64,000 nt of DNA from Nitrobacter sp. 62-23 (GCF_001897285.1 NZ_MKSM01000129.1:1-64000), one strand, 5' to 3'. Positions 19,435-29,350 are shown, numbered from the stretch's first letter. The notes: generated from the letters alone by a model not told the origin. Numbers and translations: made by a program.

Positions 19435-21636
19435 TTATCGCCCGCCGAACAGCCGATCGACGAGCCAGCCGTCCAGTCCGCTGGCGGCTTCCGGCCGGAC
19501 GTCGGATCGGCCCGGCTGAGGCCGGCTGCCGAGCGGCGCCGGAGCCGCGGCGGGGACAGGAGCCGGCGGCGCGACGACCTGTCGGCCGAGCTGCGCGATG
19601 TCGGGAAGCGGGCTGCGCTGTGTGCCGGGGATCGGCTCGGGCCGCAGGCCCTGATGCGCGGCGCGCATGAAGCGCGTCCAGATCTCCACCGGCAGGCCGC
19701 CGCCGGTAGCCTTGCGGGTCGGTGTGTTGTCGTCGTTGCCGAGCCATACCCCGGTCACGAGCTTCGCCGTGTAGCCGACGAACCACGCATCGCGAAAATC
19801 CTGGCTGGTGCCGGTCTTGCCGGCGGCGGTCCAGCCGGGAATCTCGGCCTTGCGCGCGGTGCCGCTGATGATCGTCTGCTCCATCATGGTGTTCATCATG
19901 GCGACGGCGCGCGGATCGACCACGCGGTCGGGCGCGTCCTGCCCGCGCGCGTAGAGCAGCTTGTTGCCCTCGACGGTGCGGATGCGATCGACGATGTGGG
20001 CGTTGGCGGCATATCCGCCGTTGGCGAACGGCGCGTAGGCGCCGACCAGTTCCAGCGGCGACACCTCGGAGGTGCCGAGCGCGATCGAGGCGTTCGACTC
20101 CAGTTTCGACGTGATGCCGAGCCGGTGCGCGGTGCGCACCACATTCGCGGCCCCGACCTCCAGTCCGAGCCGGACCGCGACGGTGTTCAATGACATCGCT
20201 AGCGCCTGCGTCAGCGTCACCGCGCCGAAATATTCGTGACTGTAGTTCTCCGGCCGCCATCCCTTGACGTCGAGCGGAGCGTCCTGCCGGATCGTCTCGG
20301 GCGTCAGTCCGGCCTCGATCGCGGTGAGATACACGAACGGCTTGAATGCGGAGCCGGGCTGGCGCTTCGCCGTCACTGCACGGTTGAACTGACTGTCGGC
20401 GTAGTTGCGCCCGCCGACCATGGCGCGCACCGCCCCGTCGGGCGTCATCGCCACCAATGCGCCCTGGCTGACATTGAACTTGACGCTTTTCGCGGCCAGT
20501 TCGTCGATCACGGCGGCTTCCGCCGCGCTCTGCAGTTTCGGATCGATGGTGGTTTCGACGACGATGCTTTGGTCGACCTGGCCCACGAGATCGTCCAGCA
20601 CCTCGCCGACCCAATCGGCGACGTAATTGATCGTGCCGGCGCTGGCCGGCTTCACGGCATAGGACGGGCGGGTTGCGGCGGCCTGCGCCTGTTGTGCGGT
20701 GATGAAACGGGCGTCGGCCATGGCTGCGAGCACGATCTTCGCGCGGGCCTCGGCGCCTTCCGGGTTGCGGTCGGGCGCGAGCCGCGACGGCGACTTGACC
20801 AGACCGGCCAGCATGGCGGCCTCGGCGAGCGTGACGTCCTTCGCCGGCTTGCCGAAATATTTCTGCGCGGCCGCCTCGACGCCATAAGCGCCGGAGCCGA
20901 AATAGACCCGGTTGAGATAAAGTTCGAGAATCTGCGCCTTGGTGTGCTTGCGCTCCAGCCAGAGCGCGAGTTCGACCTCCTGAAGTTTTCGCTCAAGCGT
21001 CCGCTCCTGGGTCAGGAACAGGTTCTTGGCGAGTTGCTGAGTCAAGGTCGAACCGCCTTGCGATACGCCCCGGTGCATAATGTTTGCAACGGCCGCTCGC
21101 AGGATGCCGATCGGATCAACGCCGTAATGCGAATAGAAGCGGCGGTCCTCGATCGCGATGAAGGCCTTGGGCAGATAGGGCGGCAGGTCCTTGAGCGAGA
21201 CGTTGCTGCCTGCCATTTCCCCGCGCGTCGCCAGCACGCTGCCGTCCGCGCCGACGATCTGGATGGTCGGCGGGCGTTTCGGAATTTCGAGTGACTGGAT
21301 CGGCGGCAGATGCGCGCCGACATAGACCACCACGCCGATCACGGCGATGGCCGCCCATAAAGAAAGCACCGCGCCCCAATAGAACACCCGGGACAGACGA
21401 GCGCGCCTGCGCTTCTTCGTCCGCCCTTTGCTGTTCCGGTCAGGCGACGGCTTGTGCGAGCCGCCATTCGCACCGGTGGCTTTGCGTGGCGTCGCGCGTT
21501 TGGCCGGCGCATCGTCGGCAACTGTGACGCGATCAAGCGGGTTGAGGCGCAGTTCCGCGAGCGACGCAGCAAATCCGCTGAAGACCGGCTCCTTGCGTCC
21601 GCCGCGCTTTTTTCGTCCCCATCCCATACGCAACAA
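19435..21636 (-). CDS. Class A penicillin-binding protein (PBP1A family)
   Basis: This bifunctional enzyme polymerises and cross-links peptidoglycan. The 733-residue protein has a basic cytoplasmic tail, a membrane anchor at about 84-107, and a glycosyltransferase-51 domain with catalytic E163 (AIEDRRFYSHYGVD) and GGSTLTQQLAKNLFL. A transpeptidase domain follows with S429-x-x-K432 (QPGSAFKPF), S482-L-N and K607-T-G. All catalytic residues are present. The Lys/Arg-rich tail of about 80 residues is long. A TAGAGCG-family repeat lies just upstream of the start and another, partial, just past the stop (about 19371-19434). Confidence 0.95.
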   Translation of the reverse strand: MLRMGWGRKKRGGRKEPVFSGFAASLAELRLNPLDRVTVADDAPAKRATPRKATGANGGSHKPSPDRNSKGRTKKRRRARLSRVFYWGAVLSLWAAIAVIGVVVYVGAHLPPIQSLEIPKRPPTIQIVGADGSVLATRGEMAGSNVSLKDLPPYLPKAFIAIEDRRFYSHYGVDPIGILRAAVANIMHRGVSQGGSTLTQQLAKNLFLTQERTLERKLQEVELALWLERKHTKAQILELYLNRVYFGSGAYGVEAAAQKYFGKPAKDVTLAEAAMLAGLVKSPSRLAPDRNPEGAEARAKIVLAAMADARFITAQQAQAAATRPSYAVKPASAGTINYVADWVGEVLDDLVGQVDQSIVVETTIDPKLQSAAEAAVIDELAAKSVKFNVSQGALVAMTPDGAVRAMVGGRNYADSQFNRAVTAKRQPGSAFKPFVYLTAIEAGLTPETIRQDAPLDVKGWRPENYSHEYFGAVTLTQALAMSLNTVAVRLGLEVGAANVVRTAHRLGITSKLESNASIALGTSEVSPLELVGAYAPFANGGYAANAHIVDRIRTVEGNKLLYARGQDAPDRVVDPRAVAMMNTMMEQTIISGTARKAEIPGWTAAGKTGTSQDFRDAWFVGYTAKLVTGVWLGNDDNTPTRKATGGGLPVEIWTRFMRAAHQGLRPEPIPGTQRSPLPDIAQLGRQVVAPPAPVPAAAPAPLGSRPQPGRSDVRPEAASGLDGWLVDRLFGGR

Positions 21637-21658
21637 CGCTCACGCCGATCCCGTCGTA

Positions 21659-21764
21659 CTAGAGTCTTTCACCGTTTCATGGAAACGGTGAAAAACTCTC
21701 GATTCTTGATTGACGCGTTTTCTTCACGCGAACCGGATTCCACTTCGCTCGAAAACGCTATAGC
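21659..21764 (-). repeat. TAGAGCG-family repeat upstream of the PBP gene
   Basis: Reverse orientation, from ctagagtctttcaccgtttc to gaaaacgctatag. It contains the hairpin caccgtttcatggaaacggtg and the gcgttttc/gaaaacgc arms. Confidence 0.78.
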
Positions 21765-21832
21765 GTTCCGGGTTTAAGAGACGGTTACCCGAAAATTAAC
21801 GCAATATTGAGGGGTTGCGCCCGGCCAGGCTC

Positions 21833-24622
21833 TCAGACTGCGGGATGTTCCGCCGTATTGCCGGTGGCGAGCAGATGGACCAGCGCGCGCTTGATAGCGG
21901 CCTGCCGCGTCGGGGCCGTGATCCGGGCGCCGAGCAGGTCGGTGACGTAGAACACATCGCGCGCGCGCTCGCCGAATGTCGCCACATGGGCCGAGGCGAT
22001 GTTGAGGTCGAGCTTGGAGATTGCCGCGGTGAGCTGGAACAAGAGGCCGGGGCGGTCCAGCCCCGAAACCTCGATCATGGTGTGGCGGTCCGACCACTGG
22101 TTGTTGATGGTGACCTGGGGCTCGACCACGAACGGCCGCAGCCGCTTTCCGCCGGCGCGGCTCGGCACCACGTCAGGCAGCCGCAGCCGGCCCTCCAGCA
22201 CCTGCTCGATGATCTCGCCGATGCGGGCGACGCGGCGGCCCTCGTCCTCGTCGCGATCGTATTCGCGCGAGATCGCGATGGTGTCGAGCGCCTGCCCGTC
22301 GGTGGTCGTATAGATCTGCGCATCGACGATGTTGGCGCCGGCCGAGGCGCATGCGCCGGCAATGATCGACAGCAGCCAGGGATGGTCGACGGCGCGGATC
22401 GTCAGCTCGGTGACGCCGCGCGCCTCATCGAAGCCGACATCGATGTTGAGCTTGTGGCCGCTGCCCTCGCTGGCGCGCAGAAAACGGGCGTGCCGGATCT
22501 TGTGCGCGAGATCGACCTTGAGCCAGTAGGCCGGGTAATGCCGCGCGATGTAGGCGTCGAGTTCGGGCTCGGGCCATTCGGTGAAAGCGGCGCGGAACTC
22601 GGCCTCGGCGGCCGCGATGCGCTCGGCGCGATTGACCTCGGAGAAGCCGCCGGTCAGCACCGGCTCGGTTTCATAATAAAGCGTGCGCAAAAGCTGCGCC
22701 TTCCAGCCGTTCCAGACGCCGGGGCCGACGCCGCGGATGTCGGCGGTGGTCAGGATCGTCAAGAGCTTCATCTGCTCGACCGACTGCACCACGGCGGCGA
22801 AATTCTCGATGGTCTTGCGGTCGGAGAGGTCGCGCGACTGCGCCACCTTGGACATCACAAGATGCTGTTCGATCAGCCACGCGACCAGCTCGGTGTCGGT
22901 GGCGTTGAAGCCGAGGCGCGGACACAGCCGCCGCGCCACCCTGGCGCCCGCGATCGAATGATCCTCGGGTCGGCCTTTCGCGATGTCGTGAAGCAGGGTG
23001 GTGATGTAGATGACGGGCCGGTGCTCGGGCCGGATCTTGCGCATCAGCTCGCTGGCGAGCGACAATTCGTCGTTGTTGCCGTGCTCGATGTCCTGGAGGA
23101 TGCCGATGCAGCGGATCAGATGCTCGTCCACCGTGTAGTGATGGTACATGTTGAACTGCATCATCGCGACGATCTTGCCGAAGGCGGGAATGAAACGACC
23201 GAGCACCCCGGTCTCGTTCATCCGGCGCAGCACGGTCTCGGCGTCGCGCGACGTCAGGATATCCATGAACAACCGGTTGGCGTCCGGATTCTCGCGAAGC
23301 GGCGCATTGATCAGCCGCCGCGACCGCGTCACGGTCCGTAAGGCGTCGGGATGGAAGGCGAGGTTGTGCTTCTGCGCCAGGCGGAACATGCGGATCAGGT
23401 TGACCGGATCATGCTTGAAGACGTCGGGCGCCGCGAGATTGATGCGGTTGTTGTCGATGATGAAGTCGTCGTTGTCCGGAACCCGCCGTAGCTCCGCGCC
23501 TGGCGGTCTCGACGTCAGGCGGCTGAGAACCGGCGCCGGCTTGGCCTGCTGGTCCTCGAGCTTGGCGCACAGGATCGCGGTGAGGTCGCCGACATCCTTG
23601 GCGGTCAGGAAGTAGTGCTTCATGAAGCGTTCGACATCCTGCATCCCGGGGTGGGATGTGTAGCCGAGCCGCACCGCGATCTCGCGCTGCAGGTCGAACG
23701 ACAGCCGCTCCTCGGCTCTCCCGGTCGCGAAGTGCAGGTTGCAACGTACCGACCACAGGAAATCGGCGCAGCGGCGGAAGGTCCGGTATTCGCGGGCATC
23801 GAACACCCCGCACCCCAGCAATTCGTGGCTGTCGTGGACCCGGTAGACATACTTTGCGATCCAGAACAACGTGTGCAGGTCGCGCAAGCCGCCCTTGCCG
23901 TCCTTGACGTTGGGCTCGACCAGGTAGCGCGACTGGCCGGCGCGGCGATGGCGTTCCTCGCGCTCGGCGAGTTTGGCGGTGACGAATTCCGCCGCCGTGC
24001 CCTGCATCACTTCCCTGTCGAAACGGGTGACCAGTTCGTCGTAAAGCGCCCGGTCGCCGGTGAGGAACCGGGTTTCCAGAATCCCGGTGCGGATCGTCAT
24101 ATCGCGCCGCGCCTGCCGGATCGATTCGCCGACCGAGCGCGTCGCGTGACCGACGCTCAAGCCCATGTCCCACAGGCAATACAGGATCGCCTCGGCGACC
24201 TGTTCCCCCCACGCGGTCTGCTTGTAGGGCAGGATGAACAGCAGATCGAGATCGGACTCCGGCGCCATCAGGCCGCGGCCGTAGCCGCCGGTCGCGACCA
24301 CCGCCATGCGCTCGCCGTCGGAAGGGATCGGGGAATGGTAGAGGTGGCGCGTCGCGGCCGAAAATGCCAGTCGAATGATCTCGTCCTGAACGAAGCAAAG
24401 CCGCTCGGCGCAGTGCCGCCCGTGACGATCGCGCAGGAGTCTTGCCTGCGCCGCATCGAGCACCTTGGCGAATTCGGCCTTCAACAGCCTGGCGACCGCA
24501 GAGCGGAAGGCATCCTCGTGTCCGGCGTGTTTTTCGGCCAGCACATCGATGTCGCCGGTGATCCTGGCGGTGTCGAAGCCGTCGGCGGCTGCGGCCGCAT
24601 CATTTGTCGTCGCAAGGTCCAT
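21833..24622 (-). CDS. glnD: Bifunctional uridylyltransferase/uridylyl-removing enzyme GlnD
   Basis: GlnD senses glutamine and uridylylates or deuridylylates PII proteins, linking nitrogen status to glutamine synthetase and gene control. The 929-residue protein has an N-terminal nucleotidyltransferase domain with GGYGRGLMAPESDLDLLFI, a linker, an HD domain with HDIAKGRPEDHS, and two C-terminal ACT domains, the second starting near MIEVSGLDRPGLLF. All hallmark motifs are intact and the length is normal for alphaproteobacteria. The gene is leftward and not obviously in an operon. The preferred start is MDLATTNDAAAAADGF. Confidence 0.96.
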   Translation of the reverse strand: MDLATTNDAAAAADGFDTARITGDIDVLAEKHAGHEDAFRSAVARLLKAEFAKVLDAAQARLLRDRHGRHCAERLCFVQDEIIRLAFSAATRHLYHSPIPSDGERMAVVATGGYGRGLMAPESDLDLLFILPYKQTAWGEQVAEAILYCLWDMGLSVGHATRSVGESIRQARRDMTIRTGILETRFLTGDRALYDELVTRFDREVMQGTAAEFVTAKLAEREERHRRAGQSRYLVEPNVKDGKGGLRDLHTLFWIAKYVYRVHDSHELLGCGVFDAREYRTFRRCADFLWSVRCNLHFATGRAEERLSFDLQREIAVRLGYTSHPGMQDVERFMKHYFLTAKDVGDLTAILCAKLEDQQAKPAPVLSRLTSRPPGAELRRVPDNDDFIIDNNRINLAAPDVFKHDPVNLIRMFRLAQKHNLAFHPDALRTVTRSRRLINAPLRENPDANRLFMDILTSRDAETVLRRMNETGVLGRFIPAFGKIVAMMQFNMYHHYTVDEHLIRCIGILQDIEHGNNDELSLASELMRKIRPEHRPVIYITTLLHDIAKGRPEDHSIAGARVARRLCPRLGFNATDTELVAWLIEQHLVMSKVAQSRDLSDRKTIENFAAVVQSVEQMKLLTILTTADIRGVGPGVWNGWKAQLLRTLYYETEPVLTGGFSEVNRAERIAAAEAEFRAAFTEWPEPELDAYIARHYPAYWLKVDLAHKIRHARFLRASEGSGHKLNIDVGFDEARGVTELTIRAVDHPWLLSIIAGACASAGANIVDAQIYTTTDGQALDTIAISREYDRDEDEGRRVARIGEIIEQVLEGRLRLPDVVPSRAGGKRLRPFVVEPQVTINNQWSDRHTMIEVSGLDRPGLLFQLTAAISKLDLNIASAHVATFGERARDVFYVTDLLGARITAPTRQAAIKRALVHLLATGNTAEHPAV

Positions 24623-24846
24623 CGTCTACCCGGATAACGGACGCCACGAGGGCTGTCATCGGAGATTGTCGCCCGCACGCGATGGATCCATCCTTCGCGC
24701 CAGCGGCTTTGAGCAAGGATGTACTCCGGCGCGAGCTTCGCGAAAATCTATTTTCTCGTTGACTGCGGATCATAACTATTTGACATAAGAAAGCTTTTTT
24801 TGCCCCGAACGGCTCGCCTCATTTAACCGCCCCAGGAGACATTATC

Positions 24847-25821
24847 ATGTTCAAGCCCGCACGCCGCGCCGTGCTCGCCGCCATCGCTGCGGCCGCGTTT
24901 TTGCCCGCAGCGGCGCTCGCCGCCGACGCGCCGAAGGAAATTCATATCGACTGGGCAACCTACAACCCGGTGTCGATGCTGATGAAGGACAAGGGCCTGG
25001 TCGAAAAGGAATTCGCCAAGGACGGCATAACCGTGCGCTGGGTGCAGACGCTCGGGTCCAACAAGGCGCTCGAGTTCCTGAACGCCGGCTCGATCGATTT
25101 CGGCTCCACCGCCGGCTCCGCGGCGCTGGTGGCGAGGATCAACGGCAATCCGCTCAAATCGATCTACGTCTATTCGAAGCCGGAATGGACCGCGCTCGTC
25201 ACCCGCAAGGATACGCCGATCAAGGCGGTAACCGATCTCAAGGGTAAGAACGTGGCGGTCACCCGCGGCACTGATCCGCATATCTTCCTCGTGCGCGCGT
25301 TGCAGAAGTTCGGCATGTCTGAAAAGGACATCGTGCCGGTGCTGCTGCAGCATCCCGATGGCAAGACCGCGCTGATCCGGGGTGACGTTGATGCGTGGGC
25401 CGGCCTCGATCCGATGATGGCGCAGGCGGAATTGCAGGACGGCGCGCGGCTGTTCTACCGCGACGCCGACGCCAACACCTACGGCATTCTCAACGTGCGG
25501 GAAGAGTTCCTGAAAAAATACCCCGAGATCACGCAGCGCGTGCTGGCGGTGTATGAGACCGCGCGAAAATATGCGGTCGCCCATCCTGAGGAGCTGGAGG
25601 CGAGCTTCATCGCCGCCACCAAGCTGCCGAAAGACGTGGTCGAGAAGCAGTTGCGCGAGCGCACCGACATCTCGAACGGCAAGATCGGCAAGGCCCAGCG
25701 CGACACCATTCTCGCGGCCGGCCTGGCGCTCCAGCAGGCTGGCGTCCTCGACGCCAAGGTTGACGTCAAGGCCGCGCTCGACGGCCTGATCGACGACCAG
25801 ATTCCGCTGCCGGCCAACTAG
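24847..25821 (+). CDS. ssuA: Aliphatic sulfonate ABC transporter, substrate-binding protein
   Basis: The 324-residue periplasmic protein has a signal peptide ending near ALAADAPK, followed by IHIDWATYNPVSMLMKDKGLVEKEF. It continues with the family segments SNKALEFLNAGSIDFGSTAGSAALVARINGNPLKSIYVY and VTDLKGKNVAVTRGTDPHIFLVRAL. It should bind sulfonates or related organosulfur compounds and feed the SsuC/SsuB permease encoded downstream. An AGGAG ribosome site lies before the ATG. The TAG stop is the first three bases of a TAGAGCG-family repeat that separates it from ssuC. Exact substrate (alkanesulfonate, taurine or other) is not certain. Confidence 0.88.
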   Translation: MFKPARRAVLAAIAAAAFLPAAALAADAPKEIHIDWATYNPVSMLMKDKGLVEKEFAKDGITVRWVQTLGSNKALEFLNAGSIDFGSTAGSAALVARINGNPLKSIYVYSKPEWTALVTRKDTPIKAVTDLKGKNVAVTRGTDPHIFLVRALQKFGMSEKDIVPVLLQHPDGKTALIRGDVDAWAGLDPMMAQAELQDGARLFYRDADANTYGILNVREEFLKKYPEITQRVLAVYETARKYAVAHPEELEASFIAATKLPKDVVEKQLRERTDISNGKIGKAQRDTILAAGLALQQAGVLDAKVDVKAALDGLIDDQIPLPAN

Positions 25822-25924
25822 AGCGTTTTCAAGCGAAATGGCTGCCGGTTCGCGCAAAGAAAACGCGTCGAATCAAAACCATAGAGCTCCGCTTCTGACT
25901 CCATCGGAAGCGGACAGGCTCTAG
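25819..25924 (+). repeat. TAGAGCG-family repeat overlapping the ssuA stop
   Basis: One of the best-preserved copies: tagagcgttttcaagcgaaa at the start, aaagaaaacgcgtc in the middle, and an agagctccgcttctga / ggaagcggacaggctct hairpin at the end, closing with CTAG. Its first three bases are the ssuA stop. Confidence 0.85.
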
Positions 25925-26013
25925 TCAGTCGGCTCGTCCCGAATGGCGAGAACCGGACCGCCGGACCTCGCCGTTTTTCTGTCTTGCAATCGGCGGCCGG
26001 ACAGGGTTTGGCA

Positions 26014-26859
26014 ATGACGATGACGTTGGACACCCCTGTCGAGAGCATACAGTCGCTTGCGCCGCAGTCTGCGGCGCGGTGGCGACGCTGGACGCGTCCG
26101 GCGCTCGGCCTGCTGCTGCCGCTCACCGTGGCAGCCGCCTGGGAGTGGGCGGTGGCTGCCGGCTGGTCCAACGGACGGCTGGTGCCGCCGCCGTCGACGG
26201 TGATGTCAACGATCAACGAACTCGCCCGCAGCGGCGAGTTGGTCCGCCACATGGCGATAACGCTTGAGCGCGTCGGCGCCGGGTTCGCGCTCGGCGTCGC
26301 GGCCGGCACCGTGCTCGGCGCGATCTCGGGCTATTGGGAGCTGGCGCGGCGGTTACTCGATCCGACCGTCCAGGCGCTGCGTGCGATTCCCTCGATCGCC
26401 TGGGTGCCGCTGTTCATCCTGTGGCTCGGCATTTTCGAGCTGTCCAAGGTCGCGCTGATCGCCGTCGGCGTGTTTTTCCCGATCTATCTCGGCGTGATGG
26501 GCGCGATCCTGTCCGTCGATCGCAAGATCGTCGAGGTCGGCCGCACCTTTCGTCTCAGTGGGCCGGCGATGATCCGGCGCATTCTGCTGCCCGCGGTGCT
26601 GCCGGCCTATGTGGTCTCATTGCGGGTCGGCCTCGGTCTCGGCTGGATGTTTGTGGTGGCGGCGGAATTCATGGGCGCGTCCGAAGGGCTCGGCTATCTC
26701 CTGATCGACGGCCAGCAGCTCGGCAAGCCGGCGCAGATCCTCGCCGCCATCGTGATCTTCGCGATCCTCGGCAAGACCACCGACTGGCTGATCGAGATCG
26801 CGGCGATGCCGTTCCTGCGCTGGCAGGATGCGTTCGCGCCGAGCCGCGGGGCGTTCTGA
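26014..26859 (+). CDS. ssuC: Sulfonate ABC transporter, permease
   Basis: The membrane subunit of the sulfonate importer. From MTMTLDTPVES (26014) it has 281 residues with about six membrane helices. The cytoplasmic EAA-type loop appears as VGRTFRLSGPAMIRRILLPAVLP. The LRAIPSIAWVPLFILWLGI helix is typical of SsuC/TauC permeases. An upstream in-frame start at 25984 would add ten unlikely residues. Its TGA stop overlaps the ATG of ssuB, so the two are translationally coupled. Confidence 0.92.
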   Translation: MTMTLDTPVESIQSLAPQSAARWRRWTRPALGLLLPLTVAAAWEWAVAAGWSNGRLVPPPSTVMSTINELARSGELVRHMAITLERVGAGFALGVAAGTVLGAISGYWELARRLLDPTVQALRAIPSIAWVPLFILWLGIFELSKVALIAVGVFFPIYLGVMGAILSVDRKIVEVGRTFRLSGPAMIRRILLPAVLPAYVVSLRVGLGLGWMFVVAAEFMGASEGLGYLLIDGQQLGKPAQILAAIVIFAILGKTTDWLIEIAAMPFLRWQDAFAPSRGAF

Positions 26860-27644
26860 TGCTGGTGCTCGACCGTGTCGGCAAGACCTATCCCAACGGC
26901 GTCAACGCGCTTGAACGGTTTTCGATCGAGATCAGGCTCGGCGAGATCGTCGCCGTGATCGGCGGCTCCGGTTGCGGAAAATCGACGCTGCTGCGCGCCA
27001 TCGCCGGCCTCGACCGCGCCAGCTACGGCGCCATCACCCTCGACGGCGAAGCCCTTACCGCGCCGCATCCAAAAGTCGGCATCATCTTCCAGGAGCCACG
27101 GCTGCTGCCGTGGCTGAGCGTCGCCGACAATATCGGCTTCGGCCTGTCCGACCTCTCCGCGCCCGAACGTCGCGACCGCGTTGCCGCCGCGCTGGCCAAG
27201 GTCGGCCTGTCCGACAAGGCGAAAGCCTGGCCGCGCGAATTGTCGGGCGGCCAGGCGCAGCGCGTCGCGATCGCGCGCGCTCTGGTGGTGCGGCCCGAAG
27301 TGCTCCTGCTCGATGAGCCGTTCTCCGCCCTCGACGCCTTCACGCGTCGCGATCTGCAGGATCACCTGCTCGATCTGTGGTCGGAGACGCGCCCGACCCT
27401 GGTGCTCGTGACCCACGATGTCGACGAGGCCGTGGTGCTGGCGGACCGGATACTGGTGATGCGACCGCGGCCGGGGCGGCTGTTTGAGGGCGTCGACATC
27501 AGCCTGACGCGGCCGCGCGACCGCAATTCGGAGTTGTTCGAGACCACCAAGCGGCGCATCCTGACAGCGCTTGACCGCTCGCTCGACCAGGCCGCGCCCG
27601 ATCCGGCCGCCGCAGCCGAGGCCGGTGATGCGTTGTGGTGGTGA
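26859..27644 (+). CDS. ssuB: Sulfonate ABC transporter, ATP-binding protein
   Basis: The ATG overlaps the ssuC stop (ATGA-type coupling). The 261-residue ATPase has Walker A GGSGCGKST, the Q-loop IIFQEPRLLPWLSV typical of the SsuB/TauB group, the signature LSGGQAQRVAIARAL, Walker B VLLLDEPFSALD and the switch His in LVTHDVDEAV. It drives import by SsuA/SsuC. The C-terminal tail is short and Ala/Asp-rich. No ssuD/ssuE desulfonation genes are in the window; an OsmC-family gene follows. Confidence 0.95.
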   Translation: MLVLDRVGKTYPNGVNALERFSIEIRLGEIVAVIGGSGCGKSTLLRAIAGLDRASYGAITLDGEALTAPHPKVGIIFQEPRLLPWLSVADNIGFGLSDLSAPERRDRVAAALAKVGLSDKAKAWPRELSGGQAQRVAIARALVVRPEVLLLDEPFSALDAFTRRDLQDHLLDLWSETRPTLVLVTHDVDEAVVLADRILVMRPRPGRLFEGVDISLTRPRDRNSELFETTKRRILTALDRSLDQAAPDPAAAAEAGDALWW

Positions 27645-27704
27645 ACCCGGCGCGCCGCGATTACGTTCGCCAAACGATTTCAGAAAGAAGAAAAGGAGAC
27701 GTTG

Positions 27705-28214
27705 ATGGATGCCGCCGAGCTTCGCGCCACGCAAGCCCCGATCAAGGAACGCTACAAGAGCGATCCGAAATCAGCGCTGATCACGCTGAAGGCGCGGGGG
27801 TCGATCGACAACGAAGGCATCGCCTGCAAGGTGGAGACCGGACGCGCGCTTGCGGTCGCGGGGCTTCATCCGGCCACCGGCGGCTCCGGCCTCGAATTGT
27901 GCTCCGGCGACATGCTGCTGGAGGCGCTGGTCGCCTGCGCCGGCGTCACGCTGAAGTCGGTTGCGACCGCGATCGAGGTGCCTCTGACATCCGGTCATGT
28001 CAGCGCCGAGGGCGATCTCGATTTTCGCGGCACGCTCGGCGTCGACAAGGAAACGCCGGTCGGCTTCGAATCGATCCGCCTGCGGTTCGATGTCGAGACC
28101 GATGCGCCGCAGGACAAGCTCGATCTCCTGCTCAAGCTGACCGAGCGCTATTGCGTCGTCTATCAGACCATCAAAAATGGACCGAAAGTGTCTGTCGAGA
28201 TAAAAAGGGTGTGA
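27705..28214 (+). CDS. OsmC family protein
   Basis: The 169-residue protein starts at the ATG at 27705, behind an AAAGGAGA ribosome site. The OsmC/Ohr fold is suggested by LELCSGDMLLEALVACAGVTLKSVATAIEV, with two cysteines placed as in peroxide-reducing OsmC/YhfA proteins, and by the end of the domain around LTERYCVVYQTIKNGPKVSVEI. Members reduce organic peroxides through a thiol pair. It lies 60 bp after ssuB on the same strand and may be co-transcribed, so a role linked to sulfur compounds or oxidative stress is inferred. Confidence 0.85.
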   Translation: MDAAELRATQAPIKERYKSDPKSALITLKARGSIDNEGIACKVETGRALAVAGLHPATGGSGLELCSGDMLLEALVACAGVTLKSVATAIEVPLTSGHVSAEGDLDFRGTLGVDKETPVGFESIRLRFDVETDAPQDKLDLLLKLTERYCVVYQTIKNGPKVSVEIKRV

Positions 28215-28332
28215 GAAAGGCCCTGTACGCGGATCCTGGAGTGTTCATTGCTGGAGCGAAACGAGAGGAAGCCGGCCGAATCCGGCTTTCGAGGGGTTTC
28301 GATCCCGCGCCCCCGACCCCAGATAAAGCGGC

Positions 28333-29337
28333 ATGACCTCACAATCGTCCGACTCCGCCATTTCACCTGAAACCCCGGTGCGCGCGCCTTCGGCTGTTCC
28401 GGTCGACGATGCCGTGATTCCGTTCGAGGTCAGCGCGCTCGATCTGCGCGGACGGCTGACCCGGCTCGGACCCGCGCTCGACGAACTGCTGGTCAGGCAT
28501 GACTATCCCGCTCCGGTCGCCAAGCTGCTCGGCGAGGCGATCGTGCTGACGACGCTGCTCGGCTCCTCGCTCAAGTTCGAGGGTCGCTTCATCCTGCAGA
28601 CCCAGACCGACGGACCGGTGTCGTTCCTGATCGTCGACTTTCGCGCGCCGGCGCGGCTGCGGGCCTATGCCCGTTTCGACAGGACGCGGATCGACGATGC
28701 GCAGGATTCCGGTGCGCTGCTCGGACGCGGCCATCTCGCCATGACCATCGATCAGGGGCCGGACATGAGCCGCTATCAGGGGCTGGTGGCGCTGGAAGGC
28801 GGCAGCCTCGAAGATGCCGCGCATGAATATTTCCTGCGCTCCGAACAGATTCCGACGCGGGTCCGCCTCGCGGTCGGCGAGGAGTGGCGCCGGGACGGCA
28901 ATGGTCCGAAGCGCGGCTGGCGTGGCGGCGGCATGCTGCTGCAATTCCTGCCCAAGGCGCCGGAGCGCGCGCGTCAGGCCGATCTCGATCCCGGCGACGC
29001 GCCGGAGGGCAGCGCGGTGCATACGGTTGCGGAGGACGATGCCTGGGTCGAGGGCCAGTCGCTGATCGCAACCGTCGAGGATCTCGAACTGATCGATCCC
29101 GATCTATCGGGCGAACGCCTGCTGTACCGGCTGTTCCATGAGCGCGGGGTTCGGGTATTTCCATCGCAGGCCCTGCACGCACAATGTTCCTGCTCGCGCG
29201 ACGCGGTGGCGGCGATGCTGAAGAGTTTTGCGCCGCAGGACCGCTCCGGGATGGTGCAGGACGGCAAGGTCGCGGTGACCTGTGAGTTCTGCAGCTCGGT
29301 GTACGAATTCACGCCGGAGGAAGCCGGCGTGGAATAG
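28333..29337 (+). CDS. hslO: Hsp33 redox-regulated chaperone
   Basis: Hsp33 is a cytoplasmic holdase switched on by oxidation and unfolding. The 334-residue protein has the N-terminal substrate-binding domain (KLLGEAIVLTTLLGSSLKFEGRFILQTQTDGPVSFLIVDF). The C-terminal zinc switch has four cysteines, CSC (QCSCSRD) and CEFC (TCEFCSSVY), in the order CxC...CxxC. Length is slightly above the bacterial average because of an N-terminal tail. The gene converges with apaG, the two being separated by a TAGAGCG-family repeat. Confidence 0.95.
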   Translation: MTSQSSDSAISPETPVRAPSAVPVDDAVIPFEVSALDLRGRLTRLGPALDELLVRHDYPAPVAKLLGEAIVLTTLLGSSLKFEGRFILQTQTDGPVSFLIVDFRAPARLRAYARFDRTRIDDAQDSGALLGRGHLAMTIDQGPDMSRYQGLVALEGGSLEDAAHEYFLRSEQIPTRVRLAVGEEWRRDGNGPKRGWRGGGMLLQFLPKAPERARQADLDPGDAPEGSAVHTVAEDDAWVEGQSLIATVEDLELIDPDLSGERLLYRLFHERGVRVFPSQALHAQCSCSRDAVAAMLKSFAPQDRSGMVQDGKVAVTCEFCSSVYEFTPEEAGVE

Positions 29338-29350
29338 GTGCCGCCGGTTC

